From: an uncultured Pelagibacteraceae bacterium
Lineage (GTDB): Bacteria > Pseudomonadota > Alphaproteobacteria > Pelagibacterales > Pelagibacteraceae
NCBI GenBank assembly: GCA_902538915.1
Contig: CACBGZ010000003.1
Location: 1 to 64,000 of the forward strand
Direction of reading: 5' to 3'
Length of the DNA stretch: 64,000 bases
Shown here one piece after another: positions 52,943 through 64,000 of this stretch. Each line of letters opens with the position of its first letter. Position 1 is the stretch's first letter. A model generated the notes under the pieces. The model had not been told where the DNA came from and did not search any database. It worked only from the letters and a program-made list of their open reading frames with translations. The translations under genes and the position numbers were made by a program.

Positions 52943-55321
52943 ATGGATGTTAAATTTACATTACCACTCTTACCTTTAAGAGATATTGTAGTATTTCCAA
53001 GTATGGTAATTCCTTTATTTGTTGGAAGGGATAAATCTATTTCAGCGCTTAACGAGGTGATGAAAAAGGAGAAAAAGATTATCTTGGTAACACAAAAAAA
53101 CTCAGAAATTGACGATCCTAAAAAAACTGATATTTTTTTGCAAGGTTGTGAAGGAAATATTTTACAACTTTTAAAACTTCCAGATGGAACAGTTAAAGTT
53201 TTAGTTGAGGGAATAAGAAGAGTAAAAATTCTTGAATTTATTGACAACCAAAAATTTATAACTTGTGATTACTCACATTCTAAAGATGAAAACGAAAAAA
53301 ATGAGGACCTTTATCCATTAGCTGTTACAGCATTAAGAAGATTGGAAAAATTAACATCTATAAACAAAAAAATTTCTACTGAAACTATAAATAGCATAAA
53401 GCAATTGAAAGATCCCTCACAGATTGGAGACAATATTGCCTCGCATCTGTCAGCTTCTATTTCAGAAAAACAACAGATATTTGAGACCTTAGATGTAAAG
53501 AAAAGGTTAAACTCAATAATTAAGATTATGGAAAATGAAACAAGTATTATTGGTGTTGAAAAAAGAATTAGAGGTAGAGTTAAAACTCAAATGGAAAAGA
53601 CCCAGAGAGAATATTATTTAAATGAACAACTTAAAGCAATTCAAAAAGAATTAGGTGAAATTGAAGATGGTAAAGATGAAAGTGCAAATTTAAATAAATC
53701 TATTTTGAAGGCTAAAATGCCAAAAGATGTTGAAAAAAAATGTCTTCAAGAATTGAAAAAATTGAAGAATATGAGCCCTATGTCAGCTGAGGCCACAGTT
53801 GTAAGAAATTATCTAGATTGGATGATTGATTTACCATGGCACAAAAAAAGCGAAGTCGATATTGATTTGAATAAAGCTTTGAATATTCTGGATAAAGATC
53901 ATTTTGGACTAGAAAAAATTAAAGAAAGGATAATAGAATTTTTAGCTGTGCAAAAAAGAATGGGTAAAATTAAAGGACCCATTCTATGTTTGGTTGGTCC
54001 TCCTGGCGTAGGCAAAACTTCGTTAGGAAAATCAATTGCTAAAGCAACAAATAGAGAATTTGTGAGAATGTCAGTTGGTGGCATGAGAGACGAAGCTGAG
54101 ATTAGAGGACATAGAAGAACTTATATAGGTTCATTACCAGGTAAGATAATTCAGTTGATGAAAAAAGCAGGAACTAAAAATCCACTTATCCTTTTAGACG
54201 AAATAGATAAAATAGGAAACGATTATAGAGGAGATCCCTCCTCAGCTTTACTTGAAGCTTTGGATCCTGAGCAAAATACAAATTTTAACGATCATTATTT
54301 AGAAGTTGATTACGATTTATCAGATGTGATGTTTGTTACCACTGCCAATACTTTGAATATCTTGCCACCATTATTAGACAGAATGGAGGTTATTAGATTA
54401 GCTGGATATACTGAGGATGAAAAACTTAATATTGCAAATAAATATTTGCTACCTAAGCAGATAAAAGATAACGGCGTAAAAGAACAAGAAATGAAGCTTA
54501 AAGATGATATAATTAAAGAAATAATAAGAAACTATACAAAAGAGTCAGGAGTAAGAAATTTAGAAAGAGAGATTTCAAAAGTTGCCCGTAAAGTCGTAAA
54601 AAAGGTTGTTTCTGGAGAAAAAAAAGAAGTGGTAGTTGAAAAAAATAATCTTCAAGATTTTCTTGGGGTAGCAAAATATAAGTCAGGTGAACTAGAAAAT
54701 GAAAATAGAATAGGGGTAGTAACAGGTTTAGCGTGGACGGAGTATGGAGGTGAAATTTTAAAAATTGAAACCGTAACAATGCCAGGTAAAGGCAGAATGC
54801 AAATTACAGGAAAACTTGGTGATGTAATGCAAGAGTCAGTAAAAGCAGCAAAGTCTTTTGTTAGATCTAAATGTTTAGAATATGGAATTATCCCTCCTTT
54901 ATTTGAAAAAAAAGATTTTCATATTCATGTACCAGAAGGAGCCACACCCAAAGATGGGCCATCTGCAGGTATCGGTATGGTGACCTCTATAGTATCGTCT
55001 TTAACAAATATACCTGTAAAAAAAGATATCGCCATGACTGGAGAAGTTACAATTACTGGTCAAGTTTTACAGATCGGTGGATTAAAAGAGAAATTACTAG
55101 CAGCTCATAGAGCTGGCGTTAAAGAGGTTTTAATTCCTAAGGAGAATGAAAAAGATTTAATAGATATGCCAAAAAAAATTATTGAAGAAATTAAAATTAC
55201 GCCGATTGAATATGCAGATGAAGTATTAAAAATAGCTTTAACAAAAGAACTTAAGAAAACCGAGTGGGTCGAAGTTGATTTAGCTAAAAAGGACGATAAA
55301 TCTCAAGCAAGTATCCAATAA
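52943..55321 (+). CDS. lon: ATP-dependent Lon protease
   Basis: Lon of 792 residues. LPLLPLRDIVVFPSMVIPLF opens the N-domain; GPPGVGKTSLGKSIAKA is Walker A (about residue 352); the Ser-Lys dyad is in KDGPSAGIGMVTS and in GGLKEKLLAAHRAG. It degrades misfolded and regulatory proteins. It lies 60 bases after clpX. The ATG at 52943 is chosen because it begins the domain without extension. Confidence 0.97.
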   Translation: MDVKFTLPLLPLRDIVVFPSMVIPLFVGRDKSISALNEVMKKEKKIILVTQKNSEIDDPKKTDIFLQGCEGNILQLLKLPDGTVKVLVEGIRRVKILEFIDNQKFITCDYSHSKDENEKNEDLYPLAVTALRRLEKLTSINKKISTETINSIKQLKDPSQIGDNIASHLSASISEKQQIFETLDVKKRLNSIIKIMENETSIIGVEKRIRGRVKTQMEKTQREYYLNEQLKAIQKELGEIEDGKDESANLNKSILKAKMPKDVEKKCLQELKKLKNMSPMSAEATVVRNYLDWMIDLPWHKKSEVDIDLNKALNILDKDHFGLEKIKERIIEFLAVQKRMGKIKGPILCLVGPPGVGKTSLGKSIAKATNREFVRMSVGGMRDEAEIRGHRRTYIGSLPGKIIQLMKKAGTKNPLILLDEIDKIGNDYRGDPSSALLEALDPEQNTNFNDHYLEVDYDLSDVMFVTTANTLNILPPLLDRMEVIRLAGYTEDEKLNIANKYLLPKQIKDNGVKEQEMKLKDDIIKEIIRNYTKESGVRNLEREISKVARKVVKKVVSGEKKEVVVEKNNLQDFLGVAKYKSGELENENRIGVVTGLAWTEYGGEILKIETVTMPGKGRMQITGKLGDVMQESVKAAKSFVRSKCLEYGIIPPLFEKKDFHIHVPEGATPKDGPSAGIGMVTSIVSSLTNIPVKKDIAMTGEVTITGQVLQIGGLKEKLLAAHRAGVKEVLIPKENEKDLIDMPKKIIEEIKITPIEYADEVLKIALTKELKKTEWVEVDLAKKDDKSQASIQ

Positions 55322-55387
55322 TTAATATTTAACAAACTATAGTTTTTTATAAAGTTTTATCAATTATTCGTGTTATTGTTTTTAACT

Positions 55388-56062
55388 ATGAAAAAAATAA
55401 TTGGAAAACCAAGTGAAACAAATAATAAACTTATTAAGTTAATTGAAAAATTAAAAATCAATAATTTTTATTTAGAAAATAATAAAGATTTTAGAGATCA
55501 AATTCTTAAAGATATTAATTATAAAGATGAAATATTAGATATTGGAAAAGCGATGAGAGATAAATTTGATAAGATTGATTGTATGAGTAAAGAAACTTTA
55601 GATGTTAACGATTTTGGTGCTTTTCCAGATATAGTTTGTGATATATGCTCTGAAGTAACAGGATTAGAAAACAAGTATGACAAAATTATTTGTATAGCTA
55701 TACTTGAACATGTTTATGATCCATTTAAAGCAGTAAGCAATTTAAAAAAAATGCTCAAAGATAACGGAAAAATCTATGGTTACGTTCCATATCTTTTTTA
55801 TTATCATGCTCCAAAAAATTTAAAATTTCAGGATTATTTTAGGTTTTCTAAAGATGCCTTAGCTTATTTATTTAAAGATTTTGGAGATGTTGAATTATAT
55901 CCTGTTAGAGGAAGAATATCATCTTCATTTAACATTATGTTTGCAGGTAGATGGAAAAAATATATTGAAAAAACTAATATAAATATTCTTTTAGATAAGT
56001 TGTCAAATAATGAAAAAAATCTTAAACAATGTAGTGGTTTTAATTTTATTGTTAAAAAATAA
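55388..56062 (+). CDS. SAM-dependent methyltransferase-like protein
   Basis: Class I methyltransferase-like protein of 224 residues from the ATG at 55388; a GTG at 55370 would add six hydrophobic residues. The core includes KDEILDIGKAMRDKF (in the position of the SAM-binding motif I), DIVCDICSEVTGLENKYDKI and IAILEHVYDPFKAVSNLKKM, the post-II helix signature, then NGKIYGYVPYLFYYHAPKN. The glycine-rich motif I is degenerate, so activity is uncertain. Similar proteins are found in cell-surface polysaccharide clusters. It stands alone between lon and tRNA-Val. Confidence 0.65.
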   Translation: MKKIIGKPSETNNKLIKLIEKLKINNFYLENNKDFRDQILKDINYKDEILDIGKAMRDKFDKIDCMSKETLDVNDFGAFPDIVCDICSEVTGLENKYDKIICIAILEHVYDPFKAVSNLKKMLKDNGKIYGYVPYLFYYHAPKNLKFQDYFRFSKDALAYLFKDFGDVELYPVRGRISSSFNIMFAGRWKKYIEKTNINILLDKLSNNEKNLKQCSGFNFIVKK

Positions 56063-56094
56063 TTTTTTAAGCCATTTTTCATTATTAATTGAAC

Positions 56095-56122
56095 TTGACG
56101 TTGTTGTGCTAAAAGATATAAA
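56095..56122 (+). promoter_or_regulatory. Promoter of tRNA-Val/tRNA-Asp
   Basis: TTGACG (56095-56100), 16-base spacer and TATAAA (56117-56122) precede the tRNA-Val gene by 17 bases. Both tRNAs are probably in one transcript. Confidence 0.55.
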
Positions 56123-56139
56123 ACAATATTTTTGGTAAT

Positions 56140-56215
56140 GGGCGGTTAGCTCAGTTGGTAGAGCATCTCGTTTACACCGAGGGGGTCAAAGGTTCGAGTC
56201 CTTTACTGCCCACCA
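56140..56215 (+). tRNA. tRNA-Val, anticodon UAC
   Basis: 76-base tRNA. GGGCGGT pairs with ACTGCCC in the acceptor stem; the anticodon loop TTTACAC reads UAC for valine; the CCA end is encoded. It is 15 bases before tRNA-Asp. Confidence 0.95.
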
Positions 56216-56230
56216 AAAGAATCAAAAAGG

Positions 56231-56307
56231 GGGGGTGTAGCTCAGTTGGTTAGAGCGATCGCCTGTCACGCGATAGGTCGAGGGTTCGAGTCCCTTCACT
56301 CCCGCCA
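56231..56307 (+). tRNA. tRNA-Asp, anticodon GUC
   Basis: 77-base tRNA with an encoded CCA end. The ATCGC/GCGAT anticodon stem holds the loop CTGTCAC, reading GUC for aspartate. Acceptor stem GGGGGTG pairs with CACTCCC (one G-U). It is followed by a 105-base gap before nuoA, in which I see no gene. Confidence 0.95.
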
Positions 56308-56412
56308 CTTTATTGTTAACAGCTGATAATACTCATGAATTTGGCTGTATATTTTGAATAATGTGACCTAACACCACTTCATCTGGCTATAAAAAATGAT
56401 ATATATTCGTCC

Positions 56413-56781
56413 ATGACAGCGGAATTTTTAAAAGATTATTTGCCCATAATATTATTTCTAATTATCGCATTAGGTTTAAGTTGTGCTTTTATAGTCATTA
56501 ATTTTATTTTATCTCCAAAAAACCCAGATCCTGAAAAGTTATCAGCTTATGAGTGTGGGTTTGAACCATTTCAAGACTCAAGAATGGAATTTGATGTGAG
56601 ATTTTATCTTGTTGCGATACTCTTTATTATATTCGACCTTGAAATCGCATTTTTATTTCCATGGGCAATATCTTTGGGAAATATTGGTATTTTAGGTTTT
56701 ACCTCAATGATGATTTTCTTATTCATACTAACGGTTGGGTTTATTTATGAATGGAAAAAAGGTGCATTAGACTGGGAATAA
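56413..56781 (+). CDS. nuoA: NADH-quinone oxidoreductase subunit A
   Basis: Membrane subunit of respiratory complex I, 122 residues, three predicted helices. [20 protein letters not shown] is the conserved loop with the cysteine, and [20 protein letters not shown]-like residues follow ([17 protein letters not shown]). It starts the nuo operon, 10 bases before nuoB. Confidence 0.96.
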   Translation: MTAEFLKDYLPIILFLIIALGLSCAFIVINFILSPKNPDPEKLSAYECGFEPFQDSRMEFDVRFYLVAILFIIFDLEIAFLFPWAISLGNIGILGFTSMMIFLFILTVGFIYEWKKGALDWE

Positions 56782-56791
56782 AATTTTTAAA

Positions 56792-57307
56792 ATGAATAGT
56801 AAGTTAGATAAAGTTCCTGAGGAGTTTAAAAAACTTGCAGAAGATTTCGGCAAGAATGGTTTCATCACTACTTCTTTAGAGAACTTAGTTAATTGGTCAA
56901 GATCTGGCTCTTTACATTGGATGACTTTCGGACTTGCTTGTTGTGCAGTTGAAATGATGCAAACTGCTATGCCAAGATATGATCTCGAAAGATTTGGTGC
57001 TGCCCCAAGGGGTTCACCTAGACAGTCTGATGTTATGATAGTTGCAGGCACTTTAACTAATAAAATGGCACCTGCGTTAAGAAAGGTTTATGATCAAATG
57101 CCTGAACCAAGATATGTAATATCAATGGGGAGTTGTGCTAATGGCGGAGGCTACTATCATTATTCTTACTCTGTAGTAAGAGGATGTGATCGTATTGTGC
57201 CCGTTGATGTTTATGTACCAGGATGTCCACCTTCTGCTGAAGCTTTATTATATGGCATATTACAGTTACAAAAAAAAATAAGAAACAAGGGTTCTTTCAA
57301 TAGATAA
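56792..57307 (+). CDS. nuoB: NADH-quinone oxidoreductase subunit B
   Basis: Subunit of 171 residues holding the terminal [4Fe-4S] cluster N2. Cluster cysteines are in [20 protein letters not shown] and [10 protein letters not shown]. It is part of the hydrophilic arm and touches the quinone site. It follows nuoA by 10 bases and precedes nuoC by two bases. Confidence 0.97.
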   Translation: MNSKLDKVPEEFKKLAEDFGKNGFITTSLENLVNWSRSGSLHWMTFGLACCAVEMMQTAMPRYDLERFGAAPRGSPRQSDVMIVAGTLTNKMAPALRKVYDQMPEPRYVISMGSCANGGGYYHYSYSVVRGCDRIVPVDVYVPGCPPSAEALLYGILQLQKKIRNKGSFNR

Positions 57308-57309
57308 AA

Positions 57310-57915
57310 ATGAATAATTTAATTGATTTAGAAAAAAAAATAAACTCTGAGCTAACGACTAAAATAAATAAAACTTCAATTAAGCATAATCAAATTTATG
57401 TTGAAATTGACAAAGAGGATTTAGTTGATGTCATTTTATTTATGAAAACAACTCAAGATATAAAGTTTAGACAACTTATTGATATTACGGTTGTTGATTA
57501 TCCAGAACAAACTAGAAGATTTAAAATTGTATATTTGTTTTTAAGTCATGAATATAATCAGAGAATGATTTTGAGTTATTTTATTAATGAGAACGAAGTT
57601 ATATCTTCTATAACCTCTGTTTTTCCATCAGCCAATTGGATGGAAAGAGAGGTATTTGATATGTATGGTGTAAATTTTAAGGACCATCCAGATTTAAGAA
57701 GAATACTTACAGATTATGGTTTCGAGGGACATCCACTTAGAAAAGATTTTCCTCTAACTGGTCATACAGAAGTAAGATACAGCGAAGAGAAAAAAAAAGT
57801 TGTTAATGAACAAGTAAAATTGGAACAAAATTATAGAAATTTTGATTACGAAAGTCCCTGGGAAGGTACTAAATATATTAAAGAAATAACTGACTCTAAT
57901 GACAAAAAAAATTAA
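57310..57915 (+). CDS. nuoC: NADH-quinone oxidoreductase subunit C
   Basis: Complex I 30-kDa subunit of 201 residues. The signature [20 protein letters not shown] with [20 protein letters not shown] is present. It has no cofactor. It overlaps nuoD by 17 bases. Confidence 0.96.
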   Translation: MNNLIDLEKKINSELTTKINKTSIKHNQIYVEIDKEDLVDVILFMKTTQDIKFRQLIDITVVDYPEQTRRFKIVYLFLSHEYNQRMILSYFINENEVISSITSVFPSANWMEREVFDMYGVNFKDHPDLRRILTDYGFEGHPLRKDFPLTGHTEVRYSEEKKKVVNEQVKLEQNYRNFDYESPWEGTKYIKEITDSNDKKN

Positions 57916-59074
57916 AAATTTAAATTTAAATTTTGGCCCACAACATCCAGCAGCTCATGGTGTGCTTAGACTGATATTAGAGTTAGATGGTGAAGTCGTT
58001 GAAAAAGCTGATCCACATATTGGTTTATTGCATCGTGGAACAGAAAAATTAATAGAGAACAAAACCTATATGCAAGCCGTCCCTTACTTTGATCGACTTG
58101 ACTATGTCGCGCCAATGAACCAAGAACATGCTTTTGCTTTAGCTATTGAAAAGATTTTAGAAATCGATGTGCCAATAAGAGCCCAATATATAAGAGTAAT
58201 GTTTTGTGAAATTGGAAGAATATTAAGCCATATATTGAATGTTACCACTCAAGCTTTAGATGTAGGTGCTTTAACTCCATCATTGTGGGGATTTGAAGAA
58301 AGAGAGACATTAATGACTTTTTATGAACGTGCATCTGGATCAAGATTACATGCAAATTATTTTAGGGCTGGTGGTGTCCATCAAGATTTACCAGCAGGTT
58401 TAGAGAAAGATATTGCAAAATTTTGTGAGACTTTCCCAAAAATAATTAATGATTTAGAAAATCTTTTAACTGATAATAGAATATTTAAACAAAGAAATGT
58501 TGATATTGGAATAGTTTCAAAAGAAGATGCACTTGATTATTCTTTCAGTGGTGTGATGATTAGAGGCTCAGGTGTTCCATGGGATCTTAGAAAATCACAA
58601 CCATATGATTGTTACGATCAATTAGAATTCAAAATTCCTGTCGGTAAAAATGGTGATTGTTATGACAGATATTTATGTAGAATTGAGGAAATGAAAGAAA
58701 GTGTTTCAATCATTAAACAATGTCTAGCAAAAATGGAAAAAGGTCCTATCAAAACTTTTGATGGAAAAATATCTCCTCCATCAAAAGCAGAAATAAAAAA
58801 ATCAATGGAGGCTTTAATACATCACTTTAAATTATTTACAGAGGGGTATCGAGTGCCTAAAGATGAAATTTATACTGCTGTTGAAGCACCAAAGGGTGAA
58901 TTTGGTGTATATTTAATTTCTGATGGGTCAAGCAAACCTTATAAATGTAAGATTAGAGCCCCAGGGTTTTCTCATTTACAATCAATGGACTATCTGATCA
59001 AAGGTCATATGCTAGCAGATGTTCCTGCTGTACTTGGTTCTCTTGATATAGTTTTTGGCGAGGTTGATAGATGA
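57899..59074 (+). CDS. nuoD: NADH-quinone oxidoreductase subunit D
   Basis: Complex I 49-kDa subunit of 391 residues. [20 protein letters not shown] at the N-terminus carries the quinone-site histidine; [12 protein letters not shown] follows; the C-terminus ends IVFGEVDR as in the family. It overlaps nuoE by four bases and nuoC by 17 bases. Confidence 0.97.
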   Translation: MTKKIKNLNLNFGPQHPAAHGVLRLILELDGEVVEKADPHIGLLHRGTEKLIENKTYMQAVPYFDRLDYVAPMNQEHAFALAIEKILEIDVPIRAQYIRVMFCEIGRILSHILNVTTQALDVGALTPSLWGFEERETLMTFYERASGSRLHANYFRAGGVHQDLPAGLEKDIAKFCETFPKIINDLENLLTDNRIFKQRNVDIGIVSKEDALDYSFSGVMIRGSGVPWDLRKSQPYDCYDQLEFKIPVGKNGDCYDRYLCRIEEMKESVSIIKQCLAKMEKGPIKTFDGKISPPSKAEIKKSMEALIHHFKLFTEGYRVPKDEIYTAVEAPKGEFGVYLISDGSSKPYKCKIRAPGFSHLQSMDYLIKGHMLADVPAVLGSLDIVFGEVDR

Positions 59075-59679
59075 GTTTAAGAAAACCAGCAAAAAATCAA
59101 CCTGACAATTTTGAGTTTAATTCTTCATCATTAGAGGCAGCAAAAGATATTATTGCTAAATATCCATCAGGAAAACAACAAAGTGCAGTAATGGCATTAT
59201 TATACATAGCTCAAAAACAAAATGATAATTGGATACCTTTAGCAGCTATGAAGTATATCGCAAAATTTTTAGAGATGCCGTATATAAAAGTTTATGAGGT
59301 TGCTACTTTCTATAGTATGTATAATTTATCACCAGTAGGTAAATATTTTGTTCAGGTGTGTACCACCACACCATGTATGATAAGAGGAGCAAATAAAATT
59401 GTTGAGGCATGTAAAGAAAAAATTTCTGAGGATGAGTGTGAACTTTCGAAAGATAAAAGTTGTTCATGGATGGAAGTTGAGTGTTTAGGAGCATGTGTTA
59501 ATGCTCCTATGATGCAAATTAATGATGATTATTTTGAAGATCTTGATAAGGAAAAAACTTTAAAAATTTTAGATAAAATACTTAGTGGAGAAAAACCGGT
59601 GCCTGGCTCATATAGAGGTAGGGTAAATAATGAACCTGAAAACAATAGAAAAACATTAATGGATTTAAAAAATGCTTAA
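59071..59679 (+). CDS. nuoE: NADH-quinone oxidoreductase subunit E
   Basis: Subunit of 202 residues carrying a [2Fe-2S] cluster: [11 protein letters not shown] and [14 protein letters not shown] supply the four cysteines. The fold is thioredoxin-like. It couples with nuoF; the two genes overlap by eight bases. Confidence 0.96.
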   Translation: MSLRKPAKNQPDNFEFNSSSLEAAKDIIAKYPSGKQQSAVMALLYIAQKQNDNWIPLAAMKYIAKFLEMPYIKVYEVATFYSMYNLSPVGKYFVQVCTTTPCMIRGANKIVEACKEKISEDECELSKDKSCSWMEVECLGACVNAPMMQINDDYFEDLDKEKTLKILDKILSGEKPVPGSYRGRVNNEPENNRKTLMDLKNA

Positions 59680-61000
59680 AGATAAAGATAGAATTTTTCA
59701 AAATTTGTATAATGATTTAGGTCCTGACTTAGACTCATCACAAAAAAGGGGTGATTGGATCAATACTAAAGAAATAACTGATAGAGGTAGGGATTGGATA
59801 ATAAATGAAATTAAAGAGTCTCAACTAAGAGGAAGAGGTGGGGCTGGTTTTCCAACAGGTCTTAAATGGTCATTTGCACCTAAAGAAGTTGGGTCTAGAC
59901 CTCATTACTTAGTGATAAATGGTGATGAATCAGAGCCAGGAACTTGTAAAGATAGAGATATTTTGAGGTTCGAACCACATAAGTTAATAGAAGGTTGTTT
60001 GATAGCTTCTTATGCAATTCAGGCACACGTATGTTATATTTATATAAGAGGTGAATACTTTGTAGACGGACAAAAACTTCAAGCAGCAATTGATGAAGCT
60101 TACAAAAAAAAATTATTGGGTAAAAATGCAGCTGGCACTGGATGGGATTTAGATATTTATATTCATTATGGTGCTGGTGCTTACATTTGTGGTGAGGAAA
60201 CTGCATTACTAGAAAGTATAGAGGGAAAAAAGGGTCAACCAAGATTAAAACCGCCTTTCCCAGCATTAATTGGCCTTTATGGTTGTCCAACAATAATTAA
60301 TAATGTTGAGACAATAGCAGTAGTTCCCACAATACTTAGACGAGGTGGAAAATGGTTTGCATCTTTAGGAAGAGAAAAAAATACAGGTACAAAAATTTTT
60401 TGTATTTCTGGAAATGTCAACAATCCCTGTAATGTTGAGGAAGAAATGAGTATTCCCTTAAGAGAGTTAATCGAGGTTCATGCTGGCGGTGTGATTGGTG
60501 GTTGGGACAACTTACAAGCTGTTATTCCAGGCGGGTCATCAATGCCATTAATACCAAAAGAGAAATGTGAAACACTGACAATGGATTTTGACTCTCTAGT
60601 AGCAGAAAAAAGTGGATTAGGGACAGCAGGTGTAGTTGTTATAAATAAAGATCAAGACATAATAAAGTGCATGGCTAGAATTGCTAGATTTTATAAACAT
60701 GAAAGTTGTGGACAGTGCACACCTTGCAGAGAGGGTTCTGGTTGGATGTGGAGAATGCTCGAGAGAATGGCAAAAGGTGAAGCATCAAAAGATGAAATTG
60801 AAATGCTGGGTGATGTAACAAAGCAAATTGAAGGTCATACTATTTGTGCTTTTGGTGAAGGATCATCATGGCCTGTTCAAGGTTTATTACGACATTTTAA
60901 GGATGAGATTAAAAAGAGGAATAAATTTGATCCAATCGTAAAAGAGAATAAGAATATTCCTTATTTAGTAGATCAACACTTATTAGATAAAAATGCTTAA
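59672..61000 (+). CDS. nuoF: NADH-quinone oxidoreductase subunit F
   Basis: The 51-kDa subunit with the FMN and NADH site, 442 residues. [16 protein letters not shown] is the NADH/FMN glycine loop, [15 protein letters not shown] follows, and [19 protein letters not shown] holds cluster N3 cysteines. It accepts electrons from NADH. It overlaps nuoG by eight bases. Confidence 0.97.
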   Translation: MLKDKDRIFQNLYNDLGPDLDSSQKRGDWINTKEITDRGRDWIINEIKESQLRGRGGAGFPTGLKWSFAPKEVGSRPHYLVINGDESEPGTCKDRDILRFEPHKLIEGCLIASYAIQAHVCYIYIRGEYFVDGQKLQAAIDEAYKKKLLGKNAAGTGWDLDIYIHYGAGAYICGEETALLESIEGKKGQPRLKPPFPALIGLYGCPTIINNVETIAVVPTILRRGGKWFASLGREKNTGTKIFCISGNVNNPCNVEEEMSIPLRELIEVHAGGVIGGWDNLQAVIPGGSSMPLIPKEKCETLTMDFDSLVAEKSGLGTAGVVVINKDQDIIKCMARIARFYKHESCGQCTPCREGSGWMWRMLERMAKGEASKDEIEMLGDVTKQIEGHTICAFGEGSSWPVQGLLRHFKDEIKKRNKFDPIVKENKNIPYLVDQHLLDKNA

Positions 61001-63026
61001 GTTAAAAGTAAACGATATTGAAGTAGAGGTTGAAGAGGGACTGACTGTTCTTCAAGCTTGTGAGAAAGCTGGAGCAGAGATACCAAGATTTTGCTATCAT
61101 GAGAAATTATCAATTGCAGGTAATTGTAGAATGTGTTTAGTTGAAATGGAAAAATCTCCAAAGCCAATAGCATCTTGTGCAATGCCGGCAGCAGATGGAA
61201 TGGTAATAAAAACAAATACTCCCAAAATCGAGAAATCAAGAAAAGGTGTTATGGAGTTTTTACTAGCGAACCATCCACTCGATTGTCCTGTTTGTGATCA
61301 AGGAGGAGAATGTGATCTTCAAGATCAGTCAATGTTTTATGGGATAGATAAATCTAGATTTAAAGAAAATAAGAGAGCAGTACCTGATAAGAATATGGGC
61401 CCATTGATTAAAACTCAAATGACTAGATGTATTCATTGTACACGTTGTGTAAGATTTGCAACTGAAGTAGCCGGAGTTCCTGAATTAGGAGCAATTGGAC
61501 GAGGTGAAGATATGCAAATAACCACATATTTAGAGCAATCAGTTCAATCTGAATTATCTGGAAATGTAATTGATCTTTGCCCAGTTGGAGCTCTTACATC
61601 TAAACCTTACGTATTTGAGGCTAGACCATGGGAATTAAAAAAAACTGAAACAATCGACGTAATGGATGCCGTTGGATCAAATATCAGAGTTGATACATAT
61701 GATTGGGAAGTTAAAAGAGTTTTGCCAATTATTAATGAAGATATTAATGAAGAATGGATTTCAGATAAAACAAGATACGCATGTGATGGATTGCTTAACC
61801 AAAGATTAGATACACCTTATATAAAATATAATAACAAATTTGAAAAAGCTTCTTGGAAAGAAGTTTACAATATTATCAAATCTAAAGTAGAGAATACTGA
61901 CGCAGAAAAAATTTGCGGTTTTGTAGGAGATCTTACAAATATGGAGACAAGTTTTATTTTTAAAGAATTTTTAGAAAGAACAATTAACACTAAAAAATAT
62001 GATTTTAGACCAAAGAAAAGATTAATAGATAATTCAAAAAGAGAGAATTATTTATTTAATTCTACAATAAATGGTATCGAAAAAGCAGATCTAATTTTAT
62101 TAATTGGCACAAACCCACGATTTGAAGCAACAATGCTTAATGCCAGAATAAGAAAAGCATTTGTGAATAATAACACAAAAATTGTCTCGTTAAACAATAT
62201 TGGTGAATTGACTTACGAATATCAAAGTTTAGATGGAAATACTAAAACTATCAAAGATATTGTTGATAATAATAACGAAATATCTAGAGAGATTGTTAAT
62301 TCAAAAAATCCAATGATTATTTTAGGTGAATCTTTTCAAAAGTTAAAATCAGCAGATTATTTATTTAACTCTTTAAAAAATTTTTTGTCTAAAAATAATA
62401 AATTTACACAAGATTGGAATCCTTTAAACTTGTTATCAGTAGATGCATCAACAGTTGGTAATTTAGATTTAGATTTAATTGATAATAGTAATACAATTTT
62501 AGACGATCTTAATAAGAATAAGTTTGAAATTATTTTCTTAGTTGGTCAAGATAATCTAGATTTTAAAAAGAAAGATGAGTTTATAATTTATCTGGGTAGT
62601 CACGGTGATAAAGGGGCTGAAATTGCAGACCTAATTTTACCAGGTGCAGCTTTTACAGAACAATCGGGTCATTATACTAATTTAGAGGGCAAAATTCAAA
62701 AAGCATATAAAGCTTCATATCCACCAGGTGATGCAAAGGAAGATTGGCAAATCATCAATGATCTTGCAGAAATCATGAATAAAAGGAAACTTTTTAATGA
62801 TAAAGATGAACTTGAGAGTAGTATGTTTAATTATCTTAAAATAAAACAAGAGCAACTAACCTCTGACTCTAATTATAAAAAAAATGAGGATAGTTTTGTT
62901 AATGAAATTTTAAACATCGATTTTAAAGATTATTATTTTTCAAATGTAATCGCGCGATCATCAAAAACAATGCTTGAGTGTTACAACTCTAAATTAGATT
63001 TTAAAAAAACTGGTACTGAAGGTTAA
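60993..63026 (+). CDS. nuoG: NADH-quinone oxidoreductase subunit G
   Basis: The 75-kDa subunit with 677 residues. The [2Fe-2S] region is [15 protein letters not shown] with [25 protein letters not shown] is the His/Cys cluster motif; [16 protein letters not shown] carries a [4Fe-4S] site. The molybdopterin-oxidoreductase-like C-terminal half is divergent, as usual in alphaproteobacteria. It is followed by nuoH three bases later. Confidence 0.96.
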   Translation: MLKLKVNDIEVEVEEGLTVLQACEKAGAEIPRFCYHEKLSIAGNCRMCLVEMEKSPKPIASCAMPAADGMVIKTNTPKIEKSRKGVMEFLLANHPLDCPVCDQGGECDLQDQSMFYGIDKSRFKENKRAVPDKNMGPLIKTQMTRCIHCTRCVRFATEVAGVPELGAIGRGEDMQITTYLEQSVQSELSGNVIDLCPVGALTSKPYVFEARPWELKKTETIDVMDAVGSNIRVDTYDWEVKRVLPIINEDINEEWISDKTRYACDGLLNQRLDTPYIKYNNKFEKASWKEVYNIIKSKVENTDAEKICGFVGDLTNMETSFIFKEFLERTINTKKYDFRPKKRLIDNSKRENYLFNSTINGIEKADLILLIGTNPRFEATMLNARIRKAFVNNNTKIVSLNNIGELTYEYQSLDGNTKTIKDIVDNNNEISREIVNSKNPMIILGESFQKLKSADYLFNSLKNFLSKNNKFTQDWNPLNLLSVDASTVGNLDLDLIDNSNTILDDLNKNKFEIIFLVGQDNLDFKKKDEFIIYLGSHGDKGAEIADLILPGAAFTEQSGHYTNLEGKIQKAYKASYPPGDAKEDWQIINDLAEIMNKRKLFNDKDELESSMFNYLKIKQEQLTSDSNYKKNEDSFVNEILNIDFKDYYFSNVIARSSKTMLECYNSKLDFKKTGTEG

Positions 63027-63029
63027 TTA

Positions 63030-64000
63030 ATGGAATATTTAAATATAATTTTTCAAGAAACTTATAAAATATTATTTTTATTGGTACCTGTTTTAGTTTC
63101 TGTTGCTATGATCGTATGGTTAGATAGAAGAGTATGGGCTTTTGTTCAAAAAAGACAAGGCCCAAATGTCGTTGGTCCCTTTGGTTTACTTCAATCACTA
63201 GCTGATGCTCTTAAATATATATTTAAAGAAATAATCATTCCAGCAAGTTCAAATAAAGTTATATTTATTCTTGCGCCAATTATAACAATGACCCTAGCTT
63301 TAACGGCTTGGGCTGTTATTCCATTCAGTGAGAGCAATGTTTTATCAAATATTAATGTTGGTATTCTTTATATTTTCGCAGTTTCATCTCTAGGTGTATA
63401 TGGAATTATAATGGGAGGCTGGGCATCGAATTCGAAATATCCTTTTTTAGGGGCAATAAGATCTGCAGCACAAATGGTATCTTACGAAGTTTCTATTGGC
63501 ATCATAATAATTAATGTTTTGCTATGTGTTGGTTCATTAAATTTGAATGATATTGTTATAGCTCAAAAAAATATGTGGTTCGTCATTCCATTATTCCCAA
63601 TGTTTGTTATTTTTTTTATATCAGCATTAGCAGAAACAAATCGACCTCCTTTTGATTTACCTGAAGCAGAAGCTGAATTAGTTGCTGGTTATCAAACAGA
63701 ATACTCTGGTATGATGTATGCAATGTTTTGGTTAGGAGAGTATGCAAATATTTTATTGATGTGTGCTTTAGGATCAATTTTATTTTTAGGAGGATGGTTA
63801 TCACCAATTGATCTTTTTCCATTTAATATGATACCTGGTGCTATTTGGTTAATTTTTAAGATATTATTTTTATTTATACTTTTCGCACTAGTAAAAGCTA
63901 TTGTGCCAAGATATAGATATGACCAACTCATGAGATTAGGTTGGAAAATATTTTTACCATTATCTCTTACTTATGTTATTTTAACAGCAAGTTATCTTTT
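63030..64000 (+). CDS. nuoH: NADH-quinone oxidoreductase subunit H (truncated by window end)
   Basis: Partial: 323 residues seen, no stop before the window ends. Hydrophobic helices from the start; [20 protein letters not shown] is the amphipathic loop and [20 protein letters not shown] the quinone-site signature of NuoH. The start ATG is three bases after nuoG. The rest of the gene and the remaining nuo genes lie beyond the window. Confidence 0.95.
   Translation, partial: MEYLNIIFQETYKILFLLVPVLVSVAMIVWLDRRVWAFVQKRQGPNVVGPFGLLQSLADALKYIFKEIIIPASSNKVIFILAPIITMTLALTAWAVIPFSESNVLSNINVGILYIFAVSSLGVYGIIMGGWASNSKYPFLGAIRSAAQMVSYEVSIGIIIINVLLCVGSLNLNDIVIAQKNMWFVIPLFPMFVIFFISALAETNRPPFDLPEAEAELVAGYQTEYSGMMYAMFWLGEYANILLMCALGSILFLGGWLSPIDLFPFNMIPGAIWLIFKILFLFILFALVKAIVPRYRYDQLMRLGWKIFLPLSLTYVILTASYL

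Noticed and set aside
56308-56412. A gene or riboswitch in the 105-base gap before nuoA
   Set aside because: Only short frames with early stops and a weak 5-bp inverted repeat are present; nothing recognisable.
1-64000. Prophage, insertion sequence or integrase
   Set aside because: No transposase, terminase, integrase or terminal repeats were seen; strand changes occur at ordinary operon borders.

Overview
The window is low-GC, gene-dense bacterial DNA with very short or overlapping gene junctions. It reads as a SAR11 / Pelagibacterales (alphaproteobacterial) chromosome. The support is the overall AT-rich, lysine/asparagine-rich coding style, the aprM-aprB-aprA set for sulfite chemistry, TRAP transporters, a DUF2083-type regulator beside isocitrate lyase, the alphaproteobacterial block tig-clpP-clpX-lon followed by tRNAs and nuo, and the near absence of strong Shine-Dalgarno sites. 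I see no phage, insertion sequence, integrase or CRISPR array.

Layout. 1-6.3 kb: ribonucleotide reductase nrdAB, isocitrate lyase (minus strand) and, divergent from it, a RamB/ScfR-like regulator behind a cluster of TTTACA half-sites; a 53-residue gene lies between them. 6.3-9.4 kb: rseP, an HU protein, and amtB, which has an unusually structured leader and 3' end. 9.4-20.8 kb: housekeeping genes (glycosyltransferase, rhodanese, DsbA-like, ABA4-like, recX, cysQ-like, DUF3553, mnmA, metC, MFS, pabB-pabA-pabC, HIT) with several micro-genes. 20.8-30.2 kb: an organosulfur/sulfite block in which sulfolactate sulfo-lyase (suyAB) and sulfoacetaldehyde acetyltransferase (xsc) would release sulfite, APS reductase (aprMBA) would oxidise it, and TauE/YeiH-type membrane proteins may export it. 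30.2-42 kb: a GT39-like membrane protein, a five-gene minus-strand operon ending in a GMC oxidoreductase gene, and, divergent from it, a TRAP transporter, an NCS1 permease and an SDR. 42-49.3 kb: small and secreted proteins, then a three-gene DUF4956-CotH-VTC operon ending at a tRNA-Leu. 49.3-64 kb: tRNA-Leu, tig, clpP, clpX, lon, a methyltransferase, tRNA-Val, tRNA-Asp and nuoA to nuoH (cut by the window end).

The most interesting regions are (i) the compact sulfonate-to-sulfite block with an unrecognised 116-residue protein between aprA and tauE, (ii) the DUF4956 / CotH-kinase / VTC operon, which looks like a membrane system combining a polyphosphate-polymerase-type domain, an atypical CotH kinase and a beta-helix, (iii) the amtB leader, which pairs a 19-bp palindrome with a hairpin that buries the ribosome binding site, and (iv) a set of micro-proteins (27 to 58 residues), several fitted into their operons by 1-17 base overlaps. 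All functional calls come from reading motifs and context; no database search was run.
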